Source: Mesostigma viride (lineage: Eukaryota > Streptophyta > Mesostigmatophyceae > Mesostigmatales > Mesostigmataceae). Taken from it: a stretch of 58,943 nt of DNA. The stretch covers positions 126,001 to 184,943 of the forward strand of contig RPFO01001952.1 of assembly GCA_009746045.1 (NCBI GenBank), in the 5' to 3' direction. The translations under genes were made by a program, and so were the position numbers. Under the pieces are notes generated by a model. It was not told the DNA's origin and did not search any database. It worked only from the letters and a program-made list of their open reading frames with translations. This document shows positions 21,621 through 33,954 of the stretch, piece after piece (position 1 is the stretch's first letter; the number at the start of each line of letters is the position of its first letter).

Positions 21621-21694
21621 ATCATGCATGACAATTTTCAGCATAAAAAGACAAACTTCGGTACGAAGTACATTTTGCGTGCTGGAGTACATTC

Positions 21695-23420
21695 TTAACT
21701 CGTCGTCTGTCCCAACTCAGTCCTCACAGGAGGACTGAGTTGACAATTTTCAACCGCGTGTAGCGACTAGGTGGGGGGTCCATCCCAAATGTTTTGATGT
21801 GGATCTGGGGTGTACTAGATATCATTTTGTTGGCAAAAATACTGCATATGTGAAAACTTGACCCGAACACCTGAAAATTACACGGACGTTGGGCGCCCCT
21901 CGCGAATTTGCATTTTTCGGGATAAGAACGAGTGGGAAAAATTCAATCAAATCCTGGTGCATGAAGAAAAAATATAGGCATGTAAACAACATAGTTCTTG
22001 AAGCGTGGCAAAAAACTGGGCTCCATTTGGCCAGTGCAACTGCCTGAAACAATTAAAAAACTCTCAGTCCTCAGGAGAGGAATGGGGCTTTTGCTAACTT
22101 TGCTAGCATGTAAGTGCGGTCATACTACATCACCGTGGCCACCAACCATCCCAATCAACTCATTTCCCTTCAAGCATTACAGGACAACACACTTGCATCA
22201 TCATACTTCAGGTATATCATACCTTATCATGTAGTGAGAGCCTATGCATGCATGTAGGGAATGGGCTTGGATACCTACCAACAAAGGGTTATGTTATAAG
22301 TGTCAACCACCAATATAATGGGTAGGTTAAGCATATTTCCATTGTTTCAAACAACAATAGATATGGCTATAACTGTTTTGCCTTGCCATGATGTGGCCAA
22401 CATAGTTGCTGGCACATGATGGCAGTGGTTTGTCACCAAGACTTTTCACTCACCCGTAAAAGCTTGAATGCACCCTTGACGCAGCCCGTGGCCACACAAT
22501 CATGCAGTATGAACGTAGCAAAAGAATAACTAACATCTATGAAGGTGTTTAAACCTGCACAGCTCCTAAAACCCTGCACAACTACACTGGGTTAAGGCAA
22601 ATGCCTGCTAACATCATCTGAAAAGGGGGTTTTAGAGAGGGGCAGGCAACGGTCAAGAAAGAGCATCAAGACTTGAACCTGACAACGCCTCGCAAGCTTA
22701 AACTCATGTACGAACATCAAGGAACGAAGAGGCAACGATTATCCGGCTTTACCTGGCACGGCTGGCGTTACCTTGGCCCAGGCGGTGCCCGCAAAAGTGG
22801 CACTTTGCGGCACATAGACCATGACGTGACAGAATGGTCGAGATCATCAAATCTATACTGTCACTCAATATATTCTAATACAAATCATGTTAACATGTAG
22901 AAAGAAACCTATCAGCCATTGAAATTGCGCCGGAAAGCAAGCGCAGTAATCAATTCCGTCGACCTGCCTTATCGCAGTTTTTTCCAGCAAGAACAGTGCC
23001 GACACCGGGTAAATCGCATCCCCGCGAGCTAAAAATTGATTTATATCATCTTTAGGGCATGTTAAATCTATTTACTGAGTTTGGACGGCTAACTCGTCCG
23101 CAAACGTAAACTGCATGCATGGGCGCGAGCCGCCATGGCTAGGTCGTGCATTTCCGGAACTCGCGTTTCACGTGGAAAAGTACCCTTACCACCTGTACTT
23201 TGACCGTACAGTTAGCCGCGCATACCAAATCCAAAAAAATCCCAAAAATATGTCCAAGAAAGATCTTTTCACGTAGTATTTGAATAAATTTTGAGAGAAT
23301 TTTTTTGTCAAACATTCTGACCGGGGCGAATTTTCTACGAAACCCAAAAACTCGGTCCTCTAGAGAGGACTGAGTTCAACTCAGTCCTCCGTAGAGGACC
23401 AGGGACAGACGACGAGTTAA
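21695..23420. mobile_element. 1.7-kb TTAA-flanked inverted-repeat element
   Basis: TTAA at 21695-21698 and 23417-23420 flank 1,718 bp whose ends read CTCGTCGTCTGTCCC in inverted orientation. Next to each end is a subterminal hairpin built on CTCAGTCCTC/GAGGACTGAG. The outer flanks joined across one TTAA match an unoccupied sequence at 13203-13232. TTAA duplication is the hallmark of piggyBac-type transposition, but the termini lack the usual CCC start and no transposase is encoded. It is therefore a non-autonomous element of uncertain superfamily; it carries repeat R copy 2. Confidence 0.75.
22380..23190 (-). repeat. Dispersed repeat R, copy 2 (minus), inside the TTAA element
   Basis: Reverse-complement partner of 10590-11395. 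Similarity stops within the element on both sides, so R was either captured by the element or is part of a wider family whose other copy has lost its ends. Confidence 0.7.
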
Positions 23421-24794
23421 TGGCTGGTAGGGGTGTAGATTGTTTGCTTTCTCGACATTTTGTTCGGACGCGAGTGCATTATCACGGGAAGCATTACGAT
23501 TGGTAGGCAACGATGTCGACGTACGTGAAGCCTCTGCTCTATGACGGGAAGGCATCTGGCGTTGCTGCAACTGGAATCAGGCCAGTGCCATGTTCGGCAC
23601 CGTGCACGCGGAAATAAGGCGCCGTCACGTTAGATAGCACTGCTGAGGACGAGCTGCGCCTGCCTGCCCATAGTTACCGAGTTTTTCTCGCATCGCACTG
23701 CATTATTGCTGGCCAGACTTTGCTGCCTTTATGCCCGACAGATTGGTTCACGAACCGTTTTAATTTGCTGCGTGCGTGGCTCCTGCCCTTCCATGGCAAT
23801 GTTTGCAATTTCGCACTTTTTCGTTGTGATTGTTGGCACATACTACATAGCCATACACATGACATACTGCATGAAGGTCGCAAAGTTAGGTATAGTTTCT
23901 GCTTGTAAATCCTGACGTTATTGCTTCACACACGCTTCCTTGCAATGAAGGCCCTGGCCGAAGCTCGTTGCTTGCCAAAGCCTTCCTGTGTTGAACAGCG
24001 GTTCTCAGTGGGCACATGAAAGAGACGTTGCCAGGCATTGTAAGATTTCCAACCACACGCTTGTCCTGTAACCATGCAATTCATTCCATTTGCGTTATGA
24101 AGCTGGCAGCTTGTGAGCCTGCAACCATTAATTGCAGTTTGGCACATGTTACAACAAGTAGGCTCCTTGAATTTAGGCTGCTTTCTCGCTTATTTTTGCT
24201 GATGCTACAGGCAACTTTGGACTTTACACGAACTTGAGTCCCACCCGCATCCAGCCCCCCCAATCATCCATCCACTCCGTCCCTACCCACCCAATTATAC
24301 CACCGTCTTCCCGCCCACTCTTGAACTAATCAGCCCAACCCCCCAGCCCAAGACACAGGCAAATGCCCATGTAGCCACCCATGTGCGCGTGCAAAGAGAC
24401 ACTCAACTAGCTAGGCTGCATATACGTGCCATGGGGGCATAACAGGTGCATGGGCGCAGGTGCACATGCAGGCCCGCAGGCATGCACACAAGCAGGCAGA
24501 CAGGCTGACAGATGGGTGGGCAGTAGGCGGGTGGCAGACATGCAGGCGGGCAGGCGGGAGGATGGGCAGAACGTTGGGTGGACAGGCGAGTAAGAAGGTC
24601 GTTGGGTCCAAGCAACCAGTTTATTGGTGATGGATTAATGTATGTGGCGCATGTGTGCAAGTCTGCCTGTGTTTGTGTGGGATTGTATGCATGTGCACGT
24701 GTGCTCGTGGGTGTGTGCACATTTGTGTGCATGTGTGTTCTGACGACGATGTGTGTGTTAGTGTGTGCGCATGTGTTAGCGTGCATGTGCGCAC
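23421..24794. other. Intergenic, no gene recognised
   Basis: Only short frames on both strands. A C-rich CCACCCA-type stretch is seen near 24240-24330. Confidence 0.4.
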
Positions 24795-25280
24795 GTGGGT
24801 GTGTGCATGTGTGCATGTGTGCGTGTGTGCGTGTGTGCATGTGTGCATGTGTGCGTGTGTGCGTGTGTGCGTGTGTGCGTGTGTGCGTGTGTGCGTGTGT
24901 GCGTGTGTGCGTGTGTGCGTGTGTGCGTGTGTGCGTGTGTGCGTGTGTGCGTGTGTGCGTGTGTGCGTGTGTGCGTGTGTGCGTGTGTGCGTGTGTGCGT
25001 GTGTGCGTGTGTGCGTGTGTGCGTGTGTGCGTGTGTGCGTGTGTGCGTGTGTGCGTGTGTGCGTGTGTGCGTGTGTGCGTGTGTGCGTGTGTGCGTGTGT
25101 GCGTGTGTGCGTGTGTGCATGTGTGCATGTGTGCGTGTGTGCATGTGTGTATGTGTGCATGTGTGTATGCGTGCGTGTGTGCATGTGTGTGTGTGCGTGT
25201 GTGCATGCGTGCATGTGTGCATGTGTGCATGTGTGCATGTGTGTATGTGTGTGCGTGTGTGCATGTGTGTGTGAACATTT
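24795..25280. repeat. (TGTGCG)n array with TGTGCA variants
   Basis: About 80 hexamers, pure in the centre and grading to TGTGCA and TGTATG at the edges, followed by a repeated TGTGTGTGAACATTTGTGTG unit near 25270-25325. It opens long Cys/Val and His/Thr frames on both strands that are not taken as genes. Confidence 0.95.
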
Positions 25281-25329
25281 GTGTGCATGTGTAGTATGTG
25301 GGCGTGTGTGTGTGAACATTTGTGTGCAT

Positions 25330-26392
25330 GTGCAGTATGTGGGCGTGTGTGTGTGTGTGCATGTGTGTGTGCTGGGGGGTAGGATGGATAGGGAAAACAA
25401 AGAGTGAAAAATGCAAGGTGTGGGGGAGTTCAATGTTTCACCTCGCGGCAAAAGTCATTGTGCCTGCCGCGTGTATTGACAAGCAGCTGTGGGCACGGTT
25501 GCAGCAAGTGAGTACACGCCAAGGGCCTAGACGGTTCATGCACTAGCACACAGCCAATGGGACGAAACATCTGCACATATAACTTGGGTTCATCAATTCT
25601 GCACATTACCGGCTTGGGTTCATCAACTGAATTCTGCACCTTACACTTGCATGGCTCATGGTTTCAATCGCTGCTCAATTGACAGAAAATGCACAGGCCA
25701 TCAACATTCAGATATGTTAATCCTGAAAAGTGACCTTCCACACCAGGAGAATGAAGGTCGATGCTGCTTTGACGCATGAGCCTAATCCACGTGCTCTCGG
25801 AGGTCTCCACCTCGGCAGGAGCACCTGCAGGCGTCGTGGCTCGCTTACCTCAAGCAATATGCGCATGCTGAAAGCTACCGGGGTCTATGCAGAGTTACAT
25901 TATCGGCCCGGACAAAGCACATCTTTCTCGGCAACGAAGCTCTGAGCAGCGCTATATTGTCGTGGCCGGACTTCAATGTCGCCATTAAAATGTCAAAAGC
26001 TGTTTGATTCGTCCAAGGAAAATGCGTGCATGGTAGACAGATAATAAGATGCCCGGGCGTATAGACATGACAAGCAACTGCTTAGATGGCGCTCCTCGCG
26101 TTTTCCCTCGACTCAGTTCGTAATGGCGCCTAATCCAATGCAGCAAATGCACATGGGTGTGACCAGAATACAGAGCCTAGTGCACGCGGCATTATTGTTT
26201 GGTCTGTCGCACAATTGCTGTTGTGTTTGCAATTATTCTGCTCGCTAAGATGCAGGATTAACTTCGGCTTGATTTCTTAATTACCCTCGTGTGCAGGTCA
26301 TACGGCTGACATTCCTCTAGCTTTCGTACAGTAGCCATGGCTGAATTTTGCTTCCAGGTACTGAACAAGTGAACACGGCCTGCACCTCGACC
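25330..26392. other. Intergenic, no gene recognised
   Basis: Short frames only. TTGGGTTCATCAA occurs twice near 25585-25628, a small local duplication. Confidence 0.4.
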
Positions 26393-26515
26393 CCCGAAGA
26401 CGTAAAGGCATTACGTCGGAGTTTACGTACAGATCTGGAATAAAAAAACAGATCTGCATATACGCCTAGCCATCTGTATTTTTCGGGCCCTAACTTTACA
26501 GATCTGTCAAAAGCC
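26393..26515 (-). repeat. Dispersed repeat with three CAGATCTG boxes, copy 2
   Basis: Inverted, nearly identical copy of 12919-13041, 13.4 kb away. Confidence 0.75.
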
Positions 26516-27394
26516 CAAAAATAAATGAAGCACGTGCAGCAAAATCAATGTCTTCCTGGCCAGTTCTCGACAATCTTACAAGCACGCCACCGGAAACGTT
26601 AGTCAAAATAGCAAAAGCTGCGGGAAATTTGGCGAGGAAACAAAACGGCGAACAAAACGGTAAGAACATCCCGGAGATGACGCTAAAACCAAGCCATAAC
26701 GGACTGTTCAAGCGCAAACAGATTGGTAGATGAGGTGCAGAAAAAGAGCCTTCCGCAGCAGGCCTGATTACCTGCCTGGCACGCGAGGAAAGCGAGTTAA
26801 CCATGGAAGGCTGGAATGCGCTTCGCGCAGGCCTGCTTACTTTACCTCCGAAGGAAACCGGAAATGGCCACAAATCAAAGCTAATTCGCTTGATTCCTAT
26901 TTCCTCACTTTAAACCCCTCCCTTCTGCGTCGTTCAATACCAGGAATCTTGGCTATCACTCTGGCAAGAAGCCAATCTAATATATTCATCGCGGCCAGAT
27001 TTGCGAATCAGACCCCCTCGCAACCGTGGGTTAAAGAAGGGCAGCGGTCTTTCATACCTAATGCATATTTCGTCAACAAAACATCTTTTGGAGTATCTTT
27101 CATACAGCATCGATCTCCATAACTTTTTTGCATTTCGGCCGACAAATTAGGCAAGTTTTCATGGAACGCGCACCGCCATGGCCACCTTCGCACGTATACA
27201 CTACACAGCCAGGCCCTTTTTACGTTCTGTACTTCTGTAGGTACATTACGTGTTGGGCCGGTGGTCAGCTCGTAACAAGTCAGTCAGTCTGTCTCGTGCG
27301 GAACTTCAAGTACGAAATTCGCCACCACTTTGGGCCGTATCGGTCCTTGGTAGTTACGCAACAAACATTCGATCGGTCGCCGTGGAAAGTACCA
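26516..27394. other. Intergenic, no gene recognised
   Basis: Frames of up to about 130 codons without recognisable motifs. Followed at 27395-27432 by an inverted copy of the short repeat at 8833-8866. Confidence 0.4.
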
Positions 27395-27523
27395 TTGTTG
27401 CGTAACTAGTTGCGTTACCGCGGGTTGGTACTGTAAATTTTGTGTGGCGGCTGCAGCGGCAAGAACCGCGGCTTCTTTCCCCGGGCTGTGCAGGCAGCGC
27501 GAACTTTGCGCCGCAGGCGCAGG

Positions 27524-28402
27524 TCCTCCTCCTCCTCCTCCTCCTCCTCCTCCTCCTCCTCCTCCTCCTCCTCCTCCTCCTCCTCCTCCTCCTCCTCCTC
27601 CTCCTCCTCCTCCTCCTCCTCCTCCTCCTCCTCCTCCTCCTCCTCCTCCTCCTCCTCCTCCTCCTCCTCCTCCTCCTCCTCCTCCTCCTCCTCCTCCTCC
27701 TCCTCCTCCTCCTCCTCCTCTCCTCCTCCTCCTCCTCCTCCTCCTCCTCCTCCTCCTCCTCCTCCTCTCCTCCTCCTCCTCCTCCTCCTCCTCCTCCTCC
27801 TCCTCCTCCTCCTCCTCCTCCTCCTCCTCCTCCTCCTCCTCCTCCTCCTCCTCCTCCTCCTCCTCCTCCTCCTCCTCCTCCTCCTCCTCCTCCTCCTCCT
27901 CCTCCTCCTCCTCCTCTCTCCTCCTCCTCCTCCTCCTCCTCCTCCTCCTCCTCCTCCTCCTCCTCCTCCTCCTCCTCCTCCTCTCCTCCTCCTCCTCCTC
28001 CTCCTCCTCCTCCTCCTCCTCCTCCTCCTCCTCCTCCTCTCTCCTCCTCCTCCTCCTCCTCCTCCTCCTCCTCCTCCTCCTCCTCCTCCTCCTCCTCCTC
28101 CTCCTCCTCCTCCTCCTCCTCCTCCTCCTCTCCTCCTCCTCCTCCTCCTCCTCCTCCTCCTCCTCCTCCTCCTCCTCCTCCTCCTCCTCCTCCTCCTCCT
28201 CCTCCTCCTCCTCCTCCTCCTCCTCCTCCTCCTCCTCCTCCTCCTCCTCCTCCTCCTCCTCCTCCTCCTCCTCCTCCTCCTCCTCCTCCTCCTCCTCCTC
28301 CTCCTCCTCCTCCTCCTCCTCCTCCTCCTCCTCCTCCTCCTCCTCCTCCTCCTCCTCCTCCTCCTCCCGTCCTCCTCCTCCTCCTCCTCCTCCTCCTCCT
28401 CC
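27524..28402. repeat. (TCC)n tract of ~880 bp inside a hAT copy
   Basis: Nearly pure trinucleotide with about eight one- or two-base slips (for example near 27720, 27766, 27915) that divide it into phased blocks. Read on the minus strand it is (GGA)n, starting where the other hAT copy reads GGCGGAGATGGGAGGGGC. It looks like an expansion seeded by that purine run. Confidence 0.9.
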
Positions 28403-28420
28403 CCCACCTCCTCGATCCTC

Positions 28421-28708
28421 CAACCGCCATTGCCCTGTTCAAATGGTGATGCTTCTTGGCGTCTGACTTCAGCAACTTGTTGTTAGCAATCCTGAGAAAA
28501 CTGCTCCGGATATTCTGTGGAATGTTATCGCAGGGTAACATCCCTTCCCCTGCGATTCCGGCAAAGTGTGCACGGACTTGGAATGCGCTGATTGGCCCCG
28601 CCTTCAGTTGGAGGAGAACTTCCTGTTGCAAAATGAGCAGAACATCTTCGACACATACAGTGTTTTCTTACTATAACAGTAGCTGTGACTGCTTCTTTCT
28701 TCTCGACA
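28421..28708 (-). pseudogene. hAT transposase copy 2, BED-finger part
   Basis: On the minus strand this continues the coding interrupted at 34867-34876. It reads HFATGSS, then VRAHFAGIAGEGMLPCDNIP, a basic stretch and HHLNRAMAVGG, which aligns with the copy at 7394-7860. The first CxxC of the zinc finger is altered (the copy reads CRRCSAHF). After MAVGG the (GGA)n tract begins. The left-hand TSD of LINE A (CTTCTCGACA, 28699-28708) marks the break. Pseudogene. Confidence 0.75.
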
Positions 28709-30565
28709 TCGATGCCCGTACGCTGACCACCCCCAGTGTCGCATCGGATCACCGCATGGTCACCGCAACCTTGCGCCTACGTCTTCAGGCCGGCCCCTGC
28801 GCGCTGCCGCCCCCGGCCCCGCCCTGACTGGACCTGCTTACGCCCCGTCCGTGGGCGCAGGGAGAAGTGGTCAGCGGATGAGATACGCCGCGATGCAATC
28901 TGGTCTGCCTTCGTGGACGCGCAACCTTTGATGTACCTGCATGGACGCAGATCGCGGTGTAGATCTCACGCCACCCTACGAACTGTTCATGCGATCGGTG
29001 GAGCTTGGCTCTAAGCTTCTCCCCAAGCAACCCCGCGCCCGACCAGCCCCGCTCTACCTGCGCGACGCCCGGGTGGTTGCCGCCCGGCTGGCGCTAGCGC
29101 AGGCCCGCCGCCGCGGGGAGGACCTGTACCCGTACCAGGAACGGCTTATACTCAAGCATATACTGCCGCACATGCGGAGGAGGTGGAGACACTTGCCGCC
29201 GAAATCAATCGCCACACAGCCGCCAACCAGCACAAGGTGGCCTGGCGCTCTCTCGACCGTCTCACCGGACAGCGGGAAACGCAACGGGCTGACGTCCCAG
29301 GCACCCCCAGTGAACGCCTTGAGATTTGGTTCAGCTCCCAGGCCAAACTATCGGGGGCCCCTGGCCCGCCCCCCCCGCTTGACCCCGCTGCAGCTGCACA
29401 CCCTGCGGCCAGCCGAGGCGGCCCCATTGATCGAGCCCCCGCAGGCGCCCACCATCGAGACGGACTACCTGGTCCCACCGCTCTCCGGCCCCCTGGTGGA
29501 CGGCCCCCACGACGAGTGGACTCCCCAGGAATGGGCTGCTGCCATCTCCACCCTCCGCAATGATGCTGCCATGGGAGTACGTGGACAATATTTCACCGGA
29601 GGTGGTTAAGATGCCTGAGCTTGAGCCTTTCCTCCGGGGTGTTTGCAACCGGATTCTACGAGATGGCCTCCGGCCCCCGGCGGGGCCTGCCGACGTATAT
29701 TGGAAGACCGCTGTCCGGGTCATGCTCTACAAGGGCAAGGGGTCCACCGCGGATACCGGAAACTACCGCGGCGTATGCCTCCAAAGCTGCGTGCTGAAAG
29801 TCTTCATGCGTCTCCTGCTGAACCGCATATGCGCGCCAGCCTCGATCCCCACCTAGGTGAGTCCCAGATGGGCTTCCGTGTTGGTCGCAATTGTGTTATG
29901 GTCACTATATTACCGCGTGCCGCCTGATCGAGGAAGTGGGCCGCCTGGCGCCCCCGGCCTCTTGCCATTGCTATTGATCTTCGTGGATTACACCAAGGCA
30001 TTCGATACGGTTATATGGGACGCCCTGTGGGTGGTCCTTCACCTGTTCCGTGTCCCATCGTACATCGTTGAGATCATCCGCCACCAGTTCTATGAAGGGT
30101 CCCAAGCCCAGGTCCGTACCGCCGACGGCGTCACTCCGGCGTTCCCCCTGCACACCGGGGTGTGGCAGGGCTGTGCCCATATCCCAGTGCTCTTCCCATA
30201 TCTATTCATCATTATGGTGGACTATATTATGCGGCGTGCCCAAGCCCGCTTCGCCCGGGTGGAGGGGCGCCCGCCGGGGATCGAGGTCACGGAGTACGCC
30301 ATCTACGGCGGGGTTGACCCACCCTACCGCCTGAGCGATCTGATCTACGCTGATGACACGACACTCGTGGAAACCCCGGAGTCAGCCCAACTGTGGCTAG
30401 ACAGCTTATCACTGGAAGCGCGGGCGGTGGGGCTTATGATCAGCAAGAAAACGGAGGTCATGGCCATCGGCTTCTCTGCTGGGATAGCCCCACCCACCCT
30501 CCTCTTTCTGGACGGCAGCCCCGTCCCCCCGGCGACTCGCTTCAAGCTCCTTGGCAGCTGGCTTC
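28709..30565 (+). pseudogene. LINE ORF2: endonuclease end and reverse transcriptase
   Basis: The motif order is SDHRMV (last motif of APE-type endonuclease, about 28741), a linker, then the reverse transcriptase: TPQEWAAAISTLRNDAAMG (about 29521), RVMLYKGKG and GNYRGVCLQS (about 29720-29790), SQMGFRVGRN (about 29868), FVDYTKAFDT (catalytic Asp, about 29982), GVWQGC (about 30159) and YADDT (about 30345). These blocks lie in at least three frames with a TAG at 29854, so the copy is inactive. It would have nicked target DNA and reverse-transcribed its RNA there. The coding is cut off at 30565 by the inverted-repeat element. Confidence 0.85.
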
Positions 30566-33500
30566 CACATCACCTAAAAATGGCCTTTTTGGTTACATGG
30601 GGTCATATCTCCCACACATATAGTCAGATCGGGGTGCCTTTCTTGACCCCGGCCTAGGACCCTGTTCACATCACATAAATTGGGGGGCCAACTGACCTAT
30701 TTTTAGCATCAAACCGTGACGTGGAAAAGTGCAAAAAACAATGTTTTCCAGGCATAAGGAGGCATCGCAGCCACACACAAGTAGTAAATGTAGTCCAGTT
30801 CAGCTGGAAATGGTCATGCTTATTAATTTACATCCAAAGACAAAAACCGCCCTTAAGTATGCAATGTAGGACCAAACTATGTGCTATAATTCTGGCATAC
30901 ATGAGCCAAAACACCGTTTTAGTGCATTATTTTCAAACTTATGAAGCCCCTGCCAGCACATATGTGGCACAATCATGCCAGAATTCGTCACATTAATAGC
31001 ACAATACTTGAATTTACACTAGAACACAAGTTGGACATATTAGGACCACTGCCGGCCCACTGAAAGTGACGGATGCAAGCAGAAATAGAGCGATTTTTGC
31101 AAAAATACTCCATATTCTGCGCCATTGTCTTGGAAAACTTTGCATTCTTCACTCAATTATCGTCATGGCTGTCATGGGATTCATATACATGCCACTGGGG
31201 CTGGATACATTAGCCAACACAGACTAAAAAAGCGATCATCAAGGGACAAAATCACCATCAATCACAGTAGATGCTGGCATTCGGAACAAGCACCATAGTG
31301 CCTACAAGCCTCAAGAAGGGGAGCTTGGCTGACCAGTCGTGCCTGTCGGCTGACCAGTCTCTTTTCTAAACGGGCCCCGCTCGGCAGCACACACAATCTC
31401 CTTTGCAGTACTTGGCCCACTCTGCTGGGCACCCCTGCTGTGCGTGTCTTATAGCAGCTAATCCAAATATATATCTGCCAGGTGCCTCTCTGCTACATGG
31501 AAATACAAAGCGCAATCAAGGACAGCAGTGGCTTGGGCTGCTATTCAATTGAGCTCAGCACCTAGCTGCTGTACAACATAATTCTGCATCAGTGCCTGTC
31601 CTAATTGCGCCCCCCCGCCCCCTTGCCATCATCGTCATGCTCATCATAGTCTTTGGAACGTGCACTGAACTCCAACCCTTGGACAGTCCATAGGTCATTA
31701 AGAATCTGTGCATGTAATGCTAGCTCTTCTCAGTTGAACTCATCTACCACCCTCTCATGGTCGTGTCATCTCTCATGTAATCCACCTAGGTTTATCGTGG
31801 CCACTGATCTTTCAGCCCCTCCTGACATCAAAATCTGGGCAAACACACTGTTGACATCGCCCTTCCTTTTAGCCTGCATGGCTCCTCATGTTTACCTTAT
31901 CTCATCCCTCAACACACCTAGAACTGTCTATTCATCCCCCTTGCATAGGCGGTGCATAACTGCGGCGTGATGGGGGATTGCCAAAAATAGGTGTAAAATG
32001 CATGGGATGGCACGGGGAGGCTCACACTCATCGGTTTACAATCACACTCATGTGCTAACAGTGTCCCTCTCTGCTTTTGACACTGCATGCACATGCATTT
32101 CCTACCGGCTATATCAAGCCTTTAGTGTGGTTTGGTGCATCAAGAGAAATGGCAGGTCAGCTGAGTGCATCAGACCACATTTGTGTTAAGTGTACGCTTG
32201 CAACGCTGTTTGCCCACCGCATGGAGCTCCCCTTTCGGACAGTGGCACAAGTAGCACTTACACCTTACTCCCAGCCGCTCACCCTGCCCATGCTAGCAAC
32301 AAGAACAAATGCATGGTCCCCATCCCAACGTAAGGTGCATCACATGGATGGCCCTGCCATCACCTAGCAGTGTGCCACCCCTCTCCACCTCAACCTACTC
32401 TGAAATGCCAGGGCCCCAACAAACCTTTCAAGACATGGCACTCCTCAAAGAAGGCAACCCCTCAAAGAAGGCGAGGCAGTTTAGGTCTAGGGGGGCTTTG
32501 GGTAAGTTAAAAGATGATAGAGTTCACTAACACAGGCCACGGCAACGACAACCTGCTCACCCGCTGCATCCATACATCACAAGCCATAAACTGCACAGCC
32601 TGGCATGATTGCCTAAGGGTCACGTGATCCAAGGTGCCCTTCAGGCTCACCCCAGCACACCGGCCCATCCTCACCACCCCACTGGTCATAGTCATCTACA
32701 GTGGCATCAAACTCCTCTAGGACAGAGTGCAGTAAAGGCAACATAGACGTCCTGACACAATTGAATAAGAACGTGGCTGCTACCTACTGCCCAAAAAAAA
32801 TGTCCATGCTTGCACAATACGCATTCAATTCTTCAAGCAAGCATGCTAACACCTTCACAGCACATCCCAAGGTTTATATCCATCGAGCTTTGTCAACAAG
32901 CATGACTTCCTGATGCAAACTTAGCTGTCAAGCTAGGAGGAGGAAAGCTAGGTAAAGAGGTGAGATAGACCCCCCCACAGCACCTTCCTGCACCAAAACC
33001 ATGACAATATCATCCAGAGCTTGCTAAATACGTACAGCTAACCGGTAGCGGGCGACCTTGCAGTCCAGGTTCAGCGCGAACATCTCGTGTCAGCACCCGG
33101 CGGAGATGGCGGACGCGAACCCACAATGCTATAAAAGCGAGTCATAAGACTATTTCGGGGAGCGGTGAACGGCTTGGAACACCGAAGGTATGCCGCGACA
33201 AAAGCCTGAAGTTTTTCTCGGAAATACACGCCTGGATGTGGATTAGGGCACCGTTGTCGTGCTTGTGCTTGCGTTGCGAGCAGGCAACCAGTGTTTCTTG
33301 CAGTGTCGAGCAGTAACAGATGGTGGCGCGAGAGCAATATGTGACTTTTAAATCATGGCTACACAGCTTACACCTCCGCAGGCATGTTGGAACAAGCCCC
33401 GCCATGCCGTGAGCCGAAAAAAAGGAAGAAACGCATCAAGCAAGGACGGTCGTAAACGTCACTGAAAACAGCAAAATCTGACCTGCCGGCAGGTAATGCG

Positions 33501-33954
33501 ACAGCCTGGAAAATGTGATTCGTTTCTCGAAAAACTGACTAGCGCTCGTGAAAGTAGACTTGAAGCCCATTCGGATTCGACCTTTTGGGAATTGTGAGCT
33601 TCCAACAAAAAAGTTTCCCCCACAATTAATAAACATGCATTTTCGCTGCCAATTCCAGATCTGGCCGACACAAAAAAACAGCGTCTCAGTTTGCGAATTA
33701 TTTTGACGCATGAACATACGCGAATAATATCTACCATGCATCATCGCAAAGCAGGAGAGTTTACGCGTCGTTTGCATCCATCGCAGCGACTTAATTAACA
33801 TGCATAATTGACTTTCGACTGATATTCCGGCGGACATAGGGTCGACAGCCATGCGAGGTGGAATTTTTCTGGTCCCGTCGTCCTCAACGCGACGCGTTCG
33901 CGCCAAAGTTCCCAGGATCTCATGTAACCGGACGGACCGATTTTGGGTGATGTG
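30566..33954. mobile_element. 3.39-kb DNA element with 39-bp terminal inverted repeats, inside LINE A
   Basis: The left end (CACATCACCTAAAA...) and the reverse complement of the right end (CACATCACCCAAAA...) align without gaps over 39 bp with 29 identities, including GGTTACATG at positions 26-34. The LINE resumes at 33955 exactly where it broke, as shown by the uninterrupted LINE C (around 38426-38446). With these ends there is no duplicated target base. Internal frames (for example 31653-31970 plus, 33436-33950 minus) have no recognisable domain, so it is probably non-autonomous. The superfamily is not assigned. Confidence 0.8.

Noticed and set aside
24403-25451. Long His/Thr and Cys/Val frames on both strands
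   Set aside because: Produced by (TGTGCG)n; no independent coding evidence.
27284-28631. Poly-Glu, poly-Arg, poly-Ser and poly-Leu frames over 300 codons
   Set aside because: Produced by (TCC)n; only the short hAT segment at the right end of one minus frame is real homology.
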